From contig JAFKAC010000102.1 of the NCBI GenBank assembly GCA_025766275.1, forward strand, positions 1 to 64,000: DNA of 64,000 nt. The letters are read 5' to 3'. A model generated the notes under the pieces. That model had not been told where the DNA came from and made no database searches. It was given only the letters and a program-made list of their open reading frames with translations. Below, in pieces: positions 1-12,534 of this stretch (its first letter is position 1; every line of letters begins with the position of its first letter). The stretch is from Lactarius indigo (taxonomy: Eukaryota; Basidiomycota; Agaricomycetes; Russulales; Russulaceae). A program made the position numbers and the translations under genes.

Positions 1-3000
1 GCTGTCCTCAGCGTGGGGTGACACTGCGGAGTTGGGCCCATCGCCTGTGTGACGTCCTCAAGTCCCAGGCGGAGGGAGAGTAACGAAATTTTGCTTACAT
101 CGCCACACTCTTAACTAATATGTTACGGCTGGCTTTTTTTTCTCAATCCTCGTTTCATTTCCTTCTGGGCAGATACGAATGACTCGATATCACTGTACTG
201 ACATATACATGCTCGGTCCTAAACGCTGCGGCACTTCTTTCCTTTGTGTTACTATACGATTGTCCCGTATTGCTGCCATCCAATAAACAATAGCATCAAC
301 CGGTACTTCCTTTCTCGGTAACCGCCACCACCTAAGGCGCAACACTGCGATTGGGGGCGGGGTATACTAGAGTACTCCTTCTGCTATATCAGAGAGCCCA
401 TACACAGCGCTTCTACTATTCATGTTAAGCATAAATGAGTAGAAGGAGGAAAATCGAAGGAAAAGGACCTCGACCAAGTACTCCCCACGCACACCCACCA
501 AAAGCACCTCCCGCCCTTCTAATTCAAAAAAATCAAAAACCCGCTCCGCAAAGGCCCTTGACTACATTGGAGAAATCATGGTCAAGATGAGGCGGTCTAT
601 TCACAGATCTCCTAGATGAAAAAGGGACCCTCACCCCTGCTAGTATTCCCGGTTTGTGCTGGTCCGACGCACATGCCGCGCGCAACGAGGTTGTCGCACA
701 GGATAATACCCAAAGCTCTCGCGGCCCTTTGCGAATCATTGCCTTGCTCTCCATTCAGGTTCGGTATGGCGCCAGGAGGGAAGGGGACTGGCGCATGGTG
801 CAGGGAAGTGACTTGTGCATAGTGTAATAAGTAGTGGTGAGAATATATCTAGGCTGGCGGGCTGCATAGAGAACGGGCGAGAGTACGACGTGCTTCTTGA
901 TCGGGAATGAGGCATTTGCGTTTCCGAGGTGACGTCGCGACAGCCAACCAGTTAGGAATTAATGGCAGCGAGCGAGCCTCGGCGCCCCCAAAATTAGGAA
1001 TGATGGCACGGTGGTGCTAACCCCGTAGGTTTGCGCCTGGAAGGGTGAAAATAGCCATTTAGCACCCCATTATGTGCCCGAAAAGGCATCGTCCGCCTAT
1101 GAGACAGTTAGTGCAGCCAGGCAATTTCTAGCATTAGAAATTGCCAGTCGCAGTTCGTAAAATAGCATAAAGGCAGCAAATGGCCAATGGCAGACGTGCA
1201 AGGCGATCAGATGGCCGTGAGTGGCAAATGGGTTTTGATAAGTTACCCATAACATTTGGCAAGCAGAAAAGAGGCCCATAGCGGGACACGCACGGGCAAC
1301 AGCTGGCGGCAAATGGTAAATGGCGTTTGAGGCCCGCTCAGTGATCAGCGCTGTGAGGAAGTACTACTGCCTGGAAATTGCGCTTTCTGTCCGGTGTGCC
1401 GCAGCGGTGGTCGTTGTCTTTATGATCCCCCCGCCACGTCGCGTGCTAGACGATTTTGTAACTCCGGACGTCGGTTTTATCGGGGGTGACAACGCCAGCA
1501 GGCAATTGCTGGCCAAGCGACTCCGTTTTGGTCCCTTACGCATCCGGCGGCGTCGCTCCTGATTGCCCTCCCTCTCATCAATAGCACGCGGCTGCAGAAC
1601 CTCGTGCTCTTCTGCGCGAACATCAAAGATATACTACAGTTAATGCACACCAAATGGTGGACATCCGCCGGGAGCGCCAGGCATTCTTTGATGCGCGCCA
1701 TACGGAAGATATCGCACAGGCCCCAGCATGTTTGACCGACAAGGCGAGCGCGCGTCGCGTTCGTGCCTGCCGCGCAGCAGGATCTCATCACGCTCACTCT
1801 GAAGATACTTGCTCGTGATCTCGTCGCAGCTGCCACATTATCGCAGTGGGAGGCATTCCCTGAATCGTGATGCATATGAAAGCGCCCGAGCGCGTCCACA
1901 GAAGCAGACACCAGCGCAGGTGCCGCCGGGGATATAAAGTCGAACATAGATGCAAGGTGTAGACGTGGTGACGCGCGCGCTGGAACCCGTCCGACTCCTG
2001 ACGGGTCTTCGGCAGTACACACTATTTATTGTAGATGTCTATGTTGGACGCGAAGGGAATCTAACAACCTAAAAATCAAAGCGCTTTCTATCCAAAATTC
2101 AACTCACGCGGAATGCATCGAAGATCGGATGAGCTTCTGATCAACGTGTACAACTCGGGGCTCAAAGCGCTCGACGTGCGTGCGTTTCCCTCTCTTGCAG
2201 TCGCCGGCCTCTATCCGGGACAAGGTCCCGAACAATAGATATTGCCGTCCCAAGGAAGGAACTAGGTGCAGTTGCCTCGTCTATTTGTGCTCGGTGCGTA
2301 ATTTTCCAGCACCATCGCGGCCTGTGCCAACGCGCTACTGGTATTATGCACGTTCCTAACACACCACTTTCATAAGTATGCGAGTGGTTACTCGTGTTGA
2401 CCACAGCGGGGATAGCCGCGATTCAACTCGGCACAAAGGCGAAAGGAATCACCCCACTTCAATGTCCTGCTGACGTGAATGCCGCCGGTCTTGACGCCGT
2501 CACTCGGAGGGTTCCGTGCATCGCTCGGCGCGCAAGTCATCGCTTGTGCATCCTTTCCAGGCGTGACGTCGACGCATAGTCAGTGGCGCAGACTTTGTCG
2601 ACTATTCGAAGGGGGGCTGGCAGGAGGAAGTTTCGAAGATTACCGGTGGACGGGGTGTTCACGTTATGTGACACTGTTGGACATATCAAGGGTATGCCGT
2701 ACTCGCCCCGAAAGCAACTTCTGACCGACTTCGCCTCTACAGATGCTGAAATATATTGTATGGGGTGGTCGGGTACTTTGCCGGTGCGCGAGTTGGAGGG
2801 AGTGCGTGTTACAATGTCGCGAGCCAGAACCCGGGAGCCGTATCGAGCTTCCACTCAATCCGCTGCTTCTCAAGAACGTCTCTATCGTGGATGTTTACTT
2901 GGGATCATATCCAAGTGCGATACACGCTGGAGACGCTGATATAAGGGACACAGGATCCGGAGAACAGAAAGAGGTGGGGGAAGCTATACTTAATTTGTAA

Positions 3001-3213
3001 CCATGTCCGGACCGGACCGTAAACGCCTGTCGTAGCCTAGCTCTAAGCTAGCTTGGCAGTGGGCTTGATTGACCTAAGCCCCGAGTGAGTCCCCGTTGAG
3101 CTGGTCGATGAAAGCTGTCTTGAACAGCCCCACCGCCATCTGGTGAGAAGTTCTTGTCTCGTCCTCGTCCTCATACCTAATCTTCGTTTTGAGGTCCTCT
3201 AGATCGTCCAACA
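1..3213. other. Gene-poor left edge, no intact gene recognised
   Basis: No reading frame here could be tied to a known family, and no coherent exon chain was found on either strand. The longest frame, on the minus strand at 1477-2022, has low-quality composition and no recognisable domain. Short plus-strand frames between about 2390 and 3000 could be debris of an old gene, but I could not identify one. The last 150 bp before 3214 should hold the promoter and leader of the glutaminase-like gene. Confidence 0.5.
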
Positions 3214-6200
3214 ATGCGCATATCATCCTATATTTCGATATCGGTGGCCGCCCTCTTCACCCTCTTCCCACCCACGTCTGTCGCCCAGTCCGCCGTCCAG
3301 CTTAATAACCAGCTCCCACTGGAGGTCCGCTCCCCGTACTTTAACTTCTGGACACGATCGTATTCGCCAAGCGGCATCCTCAACAGCACTGATTTCTTCT
3401 TTACACAAGCAGTGAGCGATAACACATCTCTTATGCGTGCGAATCTCCCACTCTGATGCATCGTGTTCGTTTTACCACCCCACTAGCTCCCTGGCCGCAC
3501 GGCGTTGATTCGGATTGATGGCGTTACACATTCGATCTGGGGGCAACTCCCTCTGGCTAATCAAACGAACTTGACGGGGACGTTCATCACAGCCACTCGT
3601 ACCAGCTTCACTTTCCAGATAGGGCCCGTAGAGCTCATAGCGACGTTCTTTAGTCCGATAGAGGTGCGTCCCACTGCCATAATATCGGCGCCCGTCTCAT
3701 CCTCGCGCGCGCCTGCATCATTACGTAGCCGGGTGACTGGGTTCGGCAATCGATCCCCTTCACATATCTCCACTTTGACATCGAAGCCACCGACGGAAAA
3801 GCCCACGACGTCCAATTATATGTGCATGTACAATCCGGTGCGTTCGCCGTTCAGTCCCTCTCTGTATTCCTGCTGAGTGGTCTTCTAGGAGAGTTTTTCA
3901 ATGGGGCGGATCAGACCCAAAGCATAACCTGGTCAACGTCTTCCACGGGGCTGAGCGTGTACGAGATGGCTCAGTCGCAGAGCCAACAAGTATTTTCGGA
4001 AAATTCGCAAGGACAACCAACATGGGGGCAATTCTACTTTGCGACCGCCGTGGTTCGTGACTTCGACGAATCTTGATTGGAGTGGAGTATCTTGATATCG
4101 ATCTTTACAGAACGACGACGTCACGTACAACGTCGGTCCTCTCGACACATTAGTTGGTAATTTTTCCGCTCAAGGGAGTCTCGGTCCCGTACCGGGGACG
4201 ACCTCTCCCGTAGAAGGCACCACCAAGTTGGTGCGCCGATCTGTTACCACCGTTCCATACTGATGCGTTTGGCAGCGTCTCCACCGCATTTGCCCTATCT
4301 CGGAATCTTGGTAGCGTCTCAAATGCATCCGCAGTCTTTGCGATTGGCTTTATCCAAGATCCCGCTGTGCAATACGTCGACCCGACTGGGATATCTCAGC
4401 GGAGACACCCGTACTTCAGGACGAAATACCCCAATACCGCCGATCTTGTGAGTGTTATGTTCTAATTCTTCGTTCATCAAATGGACGACAACCACCAGAT
4501 CGATGCCTTTATAGGCGACTTTGAGGACGCTTGGACACGTATGCTCGAATTGGAGAGCAAGATCGTCATTGACACCGCAGGACTACCAGCGGATTATTAC
4601 TCCACTGTCCTCTCTTATGTCACGAGATTGGTATTTTCGTCAACAGTGTTAACTGTCGGGGAAGCCCCCGATGGGACCCTCGATCCGACAGACGTCATGA
4701 TGTTCATGAAAAACACCGGCACGGTGGCGTCTACGTGCGTTCGAACCAAACGTCTTCACACTGATATAGCGCTGAGCTTCATCAAAAACAGTAATCGGGT
4801 CAACCCTGTAGAGGTGTTATATGCCGCATTCCCGATGTTTATGTACTTTGATCCGGGCTTGGGCGGGCCGTTACTAGAGCCGCTACTGCGATACCAGAGC
4901 TCGGAATCTTATACCCTGCGACTTGCAGCACCCGACGCAGGTGAGCTTTATCTTTCTAATCGGCCTACGCTGTCCCACTGACCACGACCAGGTTCCTCCT
5001 ATCCGAACACAACATTCTCTAGTTTCGCCCATCAACAAGGCATTGAACGTGAGTCAAACCTACCAGCCCCAATTTATGCTCTGACAACGGCTTGTTCAGA
5101 AACGGCAAACATGCTCATAATGATGTATGCTTACGCTCGGTCGAGCGGGAATGGCACCTCCATCCAGACCTATGTTGGTAGTTCTCATCTTTGTACTTTG
5201 GTGACTTGACGCAGGTTATTGTAGTACCCTCTACTAACAAACTGGACGAATTATCTCGTCGATACGACCTTGTATACCTCCAATCAGTAATGTTACCTTG
5301 TCCTACGCAAGCTAACTTACGCGCTGACAAACCGTTGTCAGGGAATCCGCAGACCTTTTATCAGTCAACAACCAGACGAACCTCGCGATAAAAGGAATCA
5401 TAGCCATCAAGGCCATGTCCCTAATGGCTGCGGCCATGTCGAAGTCAACGGATTATTCCGTACGCGCTTTGACTCCCCCAGCTCAGTCGCGCATACACGT
5501 GACTGACTCCTCATTTTAGGCCACGGCGAACGCGTATTATACGACGTGGAAGAGTCTGGCGTTGGGATCGGACCGGCATGTCCTCGCGCAGTACCAGAAT
5601 GAGTCGTCCTGGTCACTTGCCTACAACATGTTTGCAGATCATTGGCTCAGGACTAACCTCATCAGCACAGCCGTGCGTGCTGCTGTCATCTTCTAGAGTG
5701 AGACAAAAGTTACTAACTTACGGTTGCAGGTACTCTATGACCATTCCAACTTCCTTAAGCGGGTGAACATCACCGCGGCTCCGCTCACCTTCAGCATCGC
5801 CGATATCGGCATACCGCTCGACAGTTTACGGCCCAACAACGTAACGTACAGTACGTACACATGCGGTAGTTGTATGTACGCGCGCTGATTTTGCCATTGG
5901 TCCCGCTCAGGCTCGAACATGTTCGCTGCCGGCTTTGGCGATAAGACGCTGCAGAGGCTGATCTTCTCAGGCGTAGAAACCCATCCATTCGAGAACGATG
6001 TCAGCATCACTGCCAACGCCACGCTTACTCTCTGGTCTGCGAGGTCCGTCCTTCCCGCAACCCATTCCATCCTGATTTTTATTTAAGAAAAAAAATTACC
6101 ACAGCCCGGACCTCGGATCAGCATACGCGCCTCTCGTGCTAACGTCGGTTTACCCCCTCCTCTTCCCCAGCTAAAAAGACTCACAACGTATATATCTACA

Positions 6201-6553
6201 GCGTCCCGCTCAAGAGCATCTCGACCAACGGCGACAGCTCCGCCCTCGCCTCGCACAACTCCTCCGCAGCCCGCAAACTCGGCCTCGCGCTCGGATGCTC
6301 GCTCTTCGTCGCCCTCCTCATCATCTTCGCCGTGCTGGTCTACCGCCGCCGCATGCGCCTCAGCGCCGCGCGCTTCTACGCTACCCGTCGCGGCCACAAG
6401 CGTCATCGTAGCATGGCGCCTGTGGAATCGGAGAGCGGGGGCGGCGGGATGATGAAGCTTGACTTTATTCCGTCGTTTGGCGCGTCGTCGAAGTCGGTGC
6501 GCGCGCGGCGCGAACCTGGGTGGAAGAACCTCGAGGACTATGAATATGATTGA
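3214..6553 (+). CDS. Glutaminase GtaA-like secreted enzyme (DUF4965/DUF5127 type) with C-terminal membrane anchor
   Basis: The gene has many introns. It starts at ATG 3214 with a signal peptide (hydrophobic core SVAALFTLF, then A-Q), followed by the family's N-terminal signature around LPLEVRSPYFNFW. Further conserved blocks in order are QIGPVELIATFFSP (about 3620), the WGQFYFATA region (about 4030), DAFIGDFEDAWTRMLELESK (4500-4560), an NPVEVLYAAFPMFMYFDP block (4800), FSSFAHQQGIEQTANMLIMMYAYA (about 5020-5140, across an intron), WKSLALGSDRHVLAQYQ (5550) and the SIADIGIPLDSLRP region (5790). Fungal members of this family are annotated as extracellular glutaminases. The last exon adds a Ser/Asn-rich spacer, one transmembrane helix (ALGCSLFVALLIIFAVLVY, about 6285-6345) and a basic cytoplasmic tail ending at 6553. 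I infer a cell-surface enzyme facing outward. The family is clear; the substrate is known only by family annotation. Confidence 0.85.
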
Positions 6554-7230
6554 GCGATTGGCGATTTGTTGGTCCTAATCAGTCAGTGCCTTGGTTTGCT
6601 TCATTGTGTGATTTTTTTTTTGGTGTTTTTTTTTCTTTGCCCCCCCACTTACGAACGAGAATGGAAGGAACTTCGTCGACGCACGCATTTATTTGTAAAA
6701 GCTAGAACCTGCTTTTTTTTGTCATATATTCCCTTCATTGTTTCCTATCATTTGCTGTTGTCGCTTGCTGTTGTCGTATGTCCGGAAGGTGTACTTTCGG
6801 TGTACAAAGATGTAGTCAAAACCCACATTACCCATCTGTTAACGGAGCGGGGAGTCGGATGCTGCTCTCTGATCTCACTTTTTCCCACCCGACACTGTTG
6901 TACCGTACTGTGTGCATGTGCGATAACGGGAGAGGTCCTAGATCCTGAAGAAAGAAAAAAGAAAAAAGCTCTATCGGGATCGTCCATGGATTACATACAT
7001 ATTGCATCGCCAGCCATGTAGAAAAACGAGATGAAAAGAGGGGCGAAGAAAGAAAGAAAAACGTGAAGATGAGACGAGACGGGAGAACATAATGAATGCC
7101 TCGTCGCGGATGTGGGTGAGCACGTAGTGGTAGTGATAGCGGTGTGTAAGTAGGTAGGTAGGTAGAAGCAACAAGAAAGGAGAAAGGAGAAAAGAAAGAG
7201 AAGAGAAAAACGAAACGAAACGAAAGGTAA
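6554..7230. other. Convergent 3' intergenic region with pyrimidine and purine tracts
   Basis: This is the space between two convergent genes. It has T-rich runs (6610-6650, 6710-6720), an A/G-rich stretch (7020-7230) and a short GTAG tandem near 7150. These fit 3' untranslated and termination sequences on both sides. The plus-strand frame at 6566-7021 has no recognisable domain and is not called. Confidence 0.45.
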
Positions 7231-10200
7231 TCACGGCTCGTCGCCGCCCGAATCGCCCTCGTGCAGGGGCGGCGGCGGGGACGGCGGCGGACCGTCATCC
7301 TCGTCCTCGTCGTCGCCCTCATGTTCATCACGATGCACGGCCCACGACGGCCGTCGCCTCCGCACCTCGATCGGCATCTCGTCGCTTCCCTCGTCGTCGT
7401 CGTCATCGTCATCGCTCTCTTCCTCCTCTCCACCAACTCCCAAATTCGCACCGTACGTCGCGACTCTCGCACGCGCGCGCTCCACCGCACATTGCGTCGT
7501 GCTGACTCCGCCGCCGAACCCCCATCCAGCATCCACGTCGTCGTCGTCGTCGTCTTCTCCATCGTCGCCTCCTCGACACGGCGCGTGCGGAAGCAGGTGA
7601 TGGCGCGAAAATGCACCGCGCGCCGCTTCCTCCGAGTTCCGCGCAAAGAAGCTATCCGAGTCTCCGTCCGACCCATCGCCGTCACCATCATCACCGCCGA
7701 CATCGCCGCCGGACCCGAATCCCGAGCCATACGACGAGACCTGCATGATCGAGCGCGCTGCGTGCGGGTTCCCCCGCCCACCAAGGAGCGCATCGACGAC
7801 GGGCGAGAGCGGCGGGTGCGGGAGGACCATGGCGTCCACGGAGATATTGTATGGCTCTAAGCTCGCGAGCGCCGCAAGCACGCCTGCGCTGCCGCTGGGA
7901 GTTGGCGGGAGCGGGCCGTTCGCGACGCCGCCAGCGCCGACGACGACGACGTCCAGGTCTAGTGGCTCGTCGTGCTCCCCAGCACCCGAGTGCATGCTCG
8001 CAGCCTCTTGCGCGCGTAACAGCCGTCCATATTCACCGACGTCGCCCCAGCTAGATGCGCGCATAGCGGGCGCCCCGTCCGTCTCTACGAGCACCGGCGC
8101 GGCGGGTGCCGGCTCCGGCCCGGGTTGGTGACCTGAGGGCTCGCGGCTCGGCATCGGCGGCGTCGCGGGTGTAGATGTCGTTGCAGATGCGGGAGTGGAT
8201 GCTGGCGCGTCGCCGCGTCGCCAGCGGAGGGAGGAAAGGGAGAAGCGGCTGCGAGGACGCGGTTCGTCGGGAGTGGTGGCGTTGGAGTGTAAGGATGCGG
8301 CATGCCGGTCGGTTGGGACGAGGTGCGAGACTGAACCGCGTCGCTTCTCGAGGCTCTTGTTTGCATGTGGCGCACTACTGCCAGAAGACGAAGCTTGTGG
8401 ACGTGTGTCGGATGACTTCGATCGGGGAGGGCTGGAGATGTCGACAACCGAGCGGTGGGTCAGTGAGCGGGAGCTCGATGGCATCTGCCGGTGGTGTGTT
8501 TCGCTGCGGGTGTGAGAAGTCGGTGCCTCTCTTAGCGACCTGCTCGAAGACTGTACTGGATGAGAACGCGTTTGGGAATTGTTTGATTGTGGTGCCCCCG
8601 TGCGCCGGGAAGTATCATTCCTGGTGCTATACCGGTTTATCCTGACGGTCGGCAAGGACCGCACGCCAACGTCATCCGAGTCGGAATGGCCATCGGCAGA
8701 GCGGAAGGAGCGCTTGGGGCGCACGGTACGGAGAAAGGAGGTAAGGCGATTTGTGAGGCGTTGGCGCCAGCGGAAGCGTATCGGCGAGACAGCGTCGGAG
8801 ATAGCGTCCTCGGTGATTGTGGTGACGACTTTGCTATCTGGGAGGGTCTCTCTTACCCAACGTTCGCGATCAGGGATATCGCGGAGGAACCATCGGTGGC
8901 GCTGTGTATCAGAGTGAGTGAGTTTCGAGGGTTACGATAAACGGGCCGATACCTTGACTTCGTCGAGGGTGATCCGCTTATTCATATCCTTCTCGAGTAA
9001 CCGCTCCAGTAACTTAATAATCTCTGCACCCTCGGAGCACGGCCCATCGTCAAGGCAGTCATGATGTCGACCTTTCGTGGGAATGTGATCCAGACCCATG
9101 AACTGCGGAACGTCCCAGTCTTGTGTGCGTATCACACCATACAAGGCAAACTCCTGGTTACTCTCCACCCGAAAGGGCGTCCTGCCGAATAAGAGACAGT
9201 AGAGGGTAACACCGAACGCCCAGACGTCGATCGCCTTTGTGATAGGCGGACGATGATGAGGTGGCGGTGGTGATGACGGGTGCAGCGTCGTCGCAGAGTT
9301 GGAATCTCTGATGGCAAGGACTTCCGAAGAGGGGAGTGGAGGTATCTCGGAGCCAAAGTCGTAGACGACCTCAGGGGCGAGGAAAGACGGGGTGCCAGCA
9401 GTCTTGCAAAGTTCCGAGTCGTCGAAGAGAAGCTGCAAGTCGTTGTCCGACTCGGCCATCGTCATCGCCCCGGTCGCTGGATGGTATCTTCCCGATCCAG
9501 CGAACCGTTGGGCAGCCGATATATGAGCCACGCCGAAATCGGTAATCTTTACTGTGCGACGGTCGGACGTCCACATGAGGTTTGCAGGTTTGATGTCGCG
9601 GTGGATGATGCCCTGGAAATGGACTGAAAGGGGGGCACCAAAATTAACAAACCGAAGAGTGAGGTGGGGCGCGCAAAAAGGAAAAGAGACGAACGGTACT
9701 CTAGGCCGAGGATAACGTCTCTACAGATTCTTCTTGACTGATCGACTCGCAGCACGGGATTGTTTTCTGAATCACGCCATTTGATTTCGCCACCGCCGAG
9801 AAACTCCATTACTAGGACGCCCAAGTTCAACAATCGAAAAGGAAGCGGGGGTGTGGGTGTGGAAGGGAGAGGGACTGACCCATGTACACCTTTTGATACA
9901 ACTTGTCATCTATGACTTCTAGCAAACGGACTACATGAGGGTGACGGCAGAGTTTCATGATGGCGATCTCCTTTTTGATTTTGTACTCCTGGCTACCGAG
10001 GTTGTCGGTGACAGGCAGGTGAGGCCCTGAGCGCGGGATCTTATTCCTCCTGAGCTGGTTGAGGCGGTCGCGAGGATTATGCCGCGACACGACCTTGATA
10101 GCCTAAGAAAAAAAAACAGGTGGGGGGAGCAAAAAAAAAAAAAATTGAAAAGAAAGAAAGATGAATGAGCTGGAACGTGCAGAGAAGAAAGGCAGCTCGA

Positions 10201-10423
10201 GACGCACGACTTCGAGGTTGTTACGAGTGAGATCATAGCATTTGTAGACGGTTCCGTGCTGTCCCTGGCCCACGGAGGCACCGCGCAGATAGTGGTTGAG
10301 AATGAGACCCCTGGTTTGGTGGTCGGTGGCCCTGCCCTGGTGCACGGTGTGGGTTATGCGCACGTCTGCGGTGGGATCAAAGGGAAGACGGGAGTTCATG
10401 ACCTGGAGACCGGCCGGGTCCAT
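7231..10423 (-). CDS. CaMKK/Ssp1-like serine/threonine protein kinase with long disordered C-terminal tail
   Basis: This is a multi-exon minus-strand gene. The start chosen is the ATG at 10423 (MDPAGLQ). The kinase domain follows: glycine loop GASVGQGQHGTVYK (about 10265), catalytic lysine in AIKVVSRHNPRDR (about 10090, a new exon), the hinge and GGGEIKW region (9790), catalytic loop IIHRDIKPANLMW (9610-9575), DFGVAHIS (about 9540), GTPSFLAPEVVY (9400), DVWAFGVTLYCLLFGRTPF (9225-9165) and the end of the domain at RWFLRDIPDRERWVRET (about 8905-8850). The RD-type catalytic loop, the Arg/Pro-rich insert after the AIK lysine and the C-terminal helix match CaMKK-type kinases (S. pombe Ssp1, yeast Sak1/Tos3/Elm1), which activate AMPK/Snf1. 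The remaining roughly 540 residues are low-complexity Ser/Arg then Asp/Glu/Gly-rich sequence ending at 7231. The upstream kinase role is inferred from the family. Confidence 0.88.
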
Positions 10424-11239
10424 CGAGTTGGAAGCATGAACGAGGGTGGATTGGAGGAGAGCAAGGGATGTCGAGTTGAGCCAGGGCTGTTGAGGGGGGA
10501 ACGAGGAGGGCAAGACTCGGGCTGGACTTGACTCGGGCAGAACAAAGTCTAAGGTCGAGTTACGGCACAATTTATCATTCGTTCTATCTAATATTCTACT
10601 ATCACCGAGGACACTCGCACCGGTTCCCTTCCTCGACCCCTGCCATAACCTGTCCGAGGTGTAAACAATATATTTTTCTAGGGTACAGCTTACCAGACTC
10701 ACCGATTCAACGTGGGCACCACATCCCTGCAACCGATCGTTTTCTGATCAACGCTTTATCGAATGTAACTTACTGCACCCACCTTCCAGGTAGTCTTGCC
10801 GCATTTGTCGCACTTCACAGCGTAGCAATGATTGACAGGTGTCTCTTCCAACATGTTACACATCTGGGGTCCTATAGCACCATCAGCGCCGGGGTTGGGG
10901 TGCTGGCATAACACTACACAATCTTACGCGATCTCGTTTAGCCTTTGGGGTGATGGGGGAGGACGAGGGCCTAGCTTTATACCTACTGTAGCCCTTATAA
11001 GCGGGTGAACTTCCACTCATTGATTGGCGCCGTCAATCGTTTGTTCTATTACTAAGAGACCCGTGATTTTCCACTCCCATCCAAAGCTCGTGATATCCAT
11101 CGCTCTCCACCGCATTAGGAAGCTCAGGACGCTGAGCAGCCCAAATACAGTCCTGTACGTGGAGCCGAGCGTGCCCCCATCAGCACTACGCCACGGCGTA
11201 GTCGTCACCCTCTACTCGTCGGTTTGATTCTGCGCGCTC
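10424..11239. other. Intergenic space upstream of the kinase
   Basis: This stretch lies between the kinase start and the 3' end of the UPF0014 gene, both on the minus strand. It should hold the kinase promoter and 5' leader. In-frame upstream sequence reaches 10732 on the minus strand, so a longer N-terminus is possible but is not supported by conserved sequence. No other gene was recognised. Confidence 0.4.
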
Positions 11240-12534
11240 TCAACCAAGCAGCGGCGCGCGCTCATTGCCGTTCGCAACGTCCACGCGATGGTGCTTCCAG
11301 CCACTCGCGATGCGTGTCCAAGCGCGGCACGCTGCGCCAGCGATATCGCCAACGTCGCCGCTTTTCGTGCGGCGCAACGCGTGGCGGCTGCGCCTGTCGA
11401 TACGCTCGCCGCGTATGCGGTGCTCGGAGTCAACGCAGACGCTGAGCGCGAGGAGCGTCGCGACGATGCACGCGAGCGCGCTCGACGCCGCGATCATGAA
11501 CATGATGATCATCTGCAGCCGTGCCGCCTGTTGCACGTCGGCGCCGCCGAGGATCGCACCTGACATCATCCCCGGTATCGCGATGATGCCCGTCACGCTG
11601 CGCGGCATGTGAGCGACGAGGAATGAATAGTGGGATTACACACGACGCACCTCATTTGGTTGATCACTGGGGTGAGCGAGAGGCGCAGGGCCTCTACTAC
11701 GAGTGGACGGCACGCCTCGAAGCGCGATGCGCCAAACGCGAGGTAGGTCTCTGTCTTGTCCCGGTTCTCGCTGCAGCGACGTCGGCATTTGGCAGCGCGA
11801 GGGAAGAAACGGACGTACTCGAGTTCCTTGAGCACATAACTCAGCGCTACTGAGATGCCGGCGATGGCGCTCCCGCACAGCATGCCCAAGACGGGAACTC
11901 GACGGATAGTCAGTTCATGGGCCAAGTCGATAAGGGACAGACGACTCACTGTATTGATCTGGCGTCCAAAACGGGATGACACCCATTGCAAAGCGTCCGC
12001 CTAGGATGGACGTCGGGACGGTCGAGACTACCATAGCGAGGAACACTATGGGGAACTAGATCGTGTGAAAAGGTGTCCCATTGGAGGGTGCGGTGTCTAC
12101 AGACGCACCATATGTCGACATCTTCTCTCAGCTTTGATCACGACTGCATTATTGGTGAGTAACCGGTTGACAGCGTCGATGAGATAACAACGCACCAGCT
12201 TCGAATGTGCCAAGCATATTCAATAGCACTGACATGCCAGTCACGGGTTTCGCCGAATAAATGATGAGCCATGGGAATGGGAGTAGAATTGTGAAGACGT
12301 ACAGGCTATCGCTGCGACCGTCCACATGTTCTGCGAGGCGAACACACTCTGCAGGACCGTCGCGACAAGGGTGAGCTGTACGATGCACCGTAGCGCACTG
12401 ATCACAAGCGAGGTACCGATCTGCAGCTGCAGGACCTGCGAAAGGACCATGTCCAAGGCGACGAACGCGAAGCCAAAGCCGACGTTCGACCATTCGAGGT
12501 GCGGACTCGACGGGGACGGCGGGGCAGTGTCCAT
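11240..12534 (-). CDS. UPF0014 / FetB-like multi-pass membrane protein
   Basis: Multi-exon minus-strand gene starting at ATG 12534. Exon 1 gives an N-terminal helix and the block LQLQIGTSLVISALRCIVQL. Later exons give a segment reading VFLAMVVSTVPTSILGG (about 12045-11995), FWTPDQY, then LGMLCGSAIAGISVALSYVL (about 11890-11830), the family-diagnostic FGASRFEACRPLVVEALR (about 11730) and, after an intron at about 11650-11610, GIIAIPGMMSGAILGGADV (about 11590-11540). The glycine-rich GMMSGAILGG block is typical of the UPF0014 family, whose bacterial member FetB is the permease partner of an iron-export ABC transporter and whose plant relatives include STAR2/ALS3. The substrate in fungi is unknown. 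The C-terminal tail ends ERAPLLG at 11240. The reading frame looks intact through all exons I could trace. Confidence 0.85.

Noticed and set aside
1477..2022. 181-codon frame on the minus strand
   Set aside because: No recognisable domain, no neighbouring exons that fit, and composition like random GC-rich sequence.
6566..7021. 151-codon plus-strand frame after the glutaminase-like gene
   Set aside because: It lies in the 3' region of two convergent genes and consists of T-rich translated sequence without a known domain.
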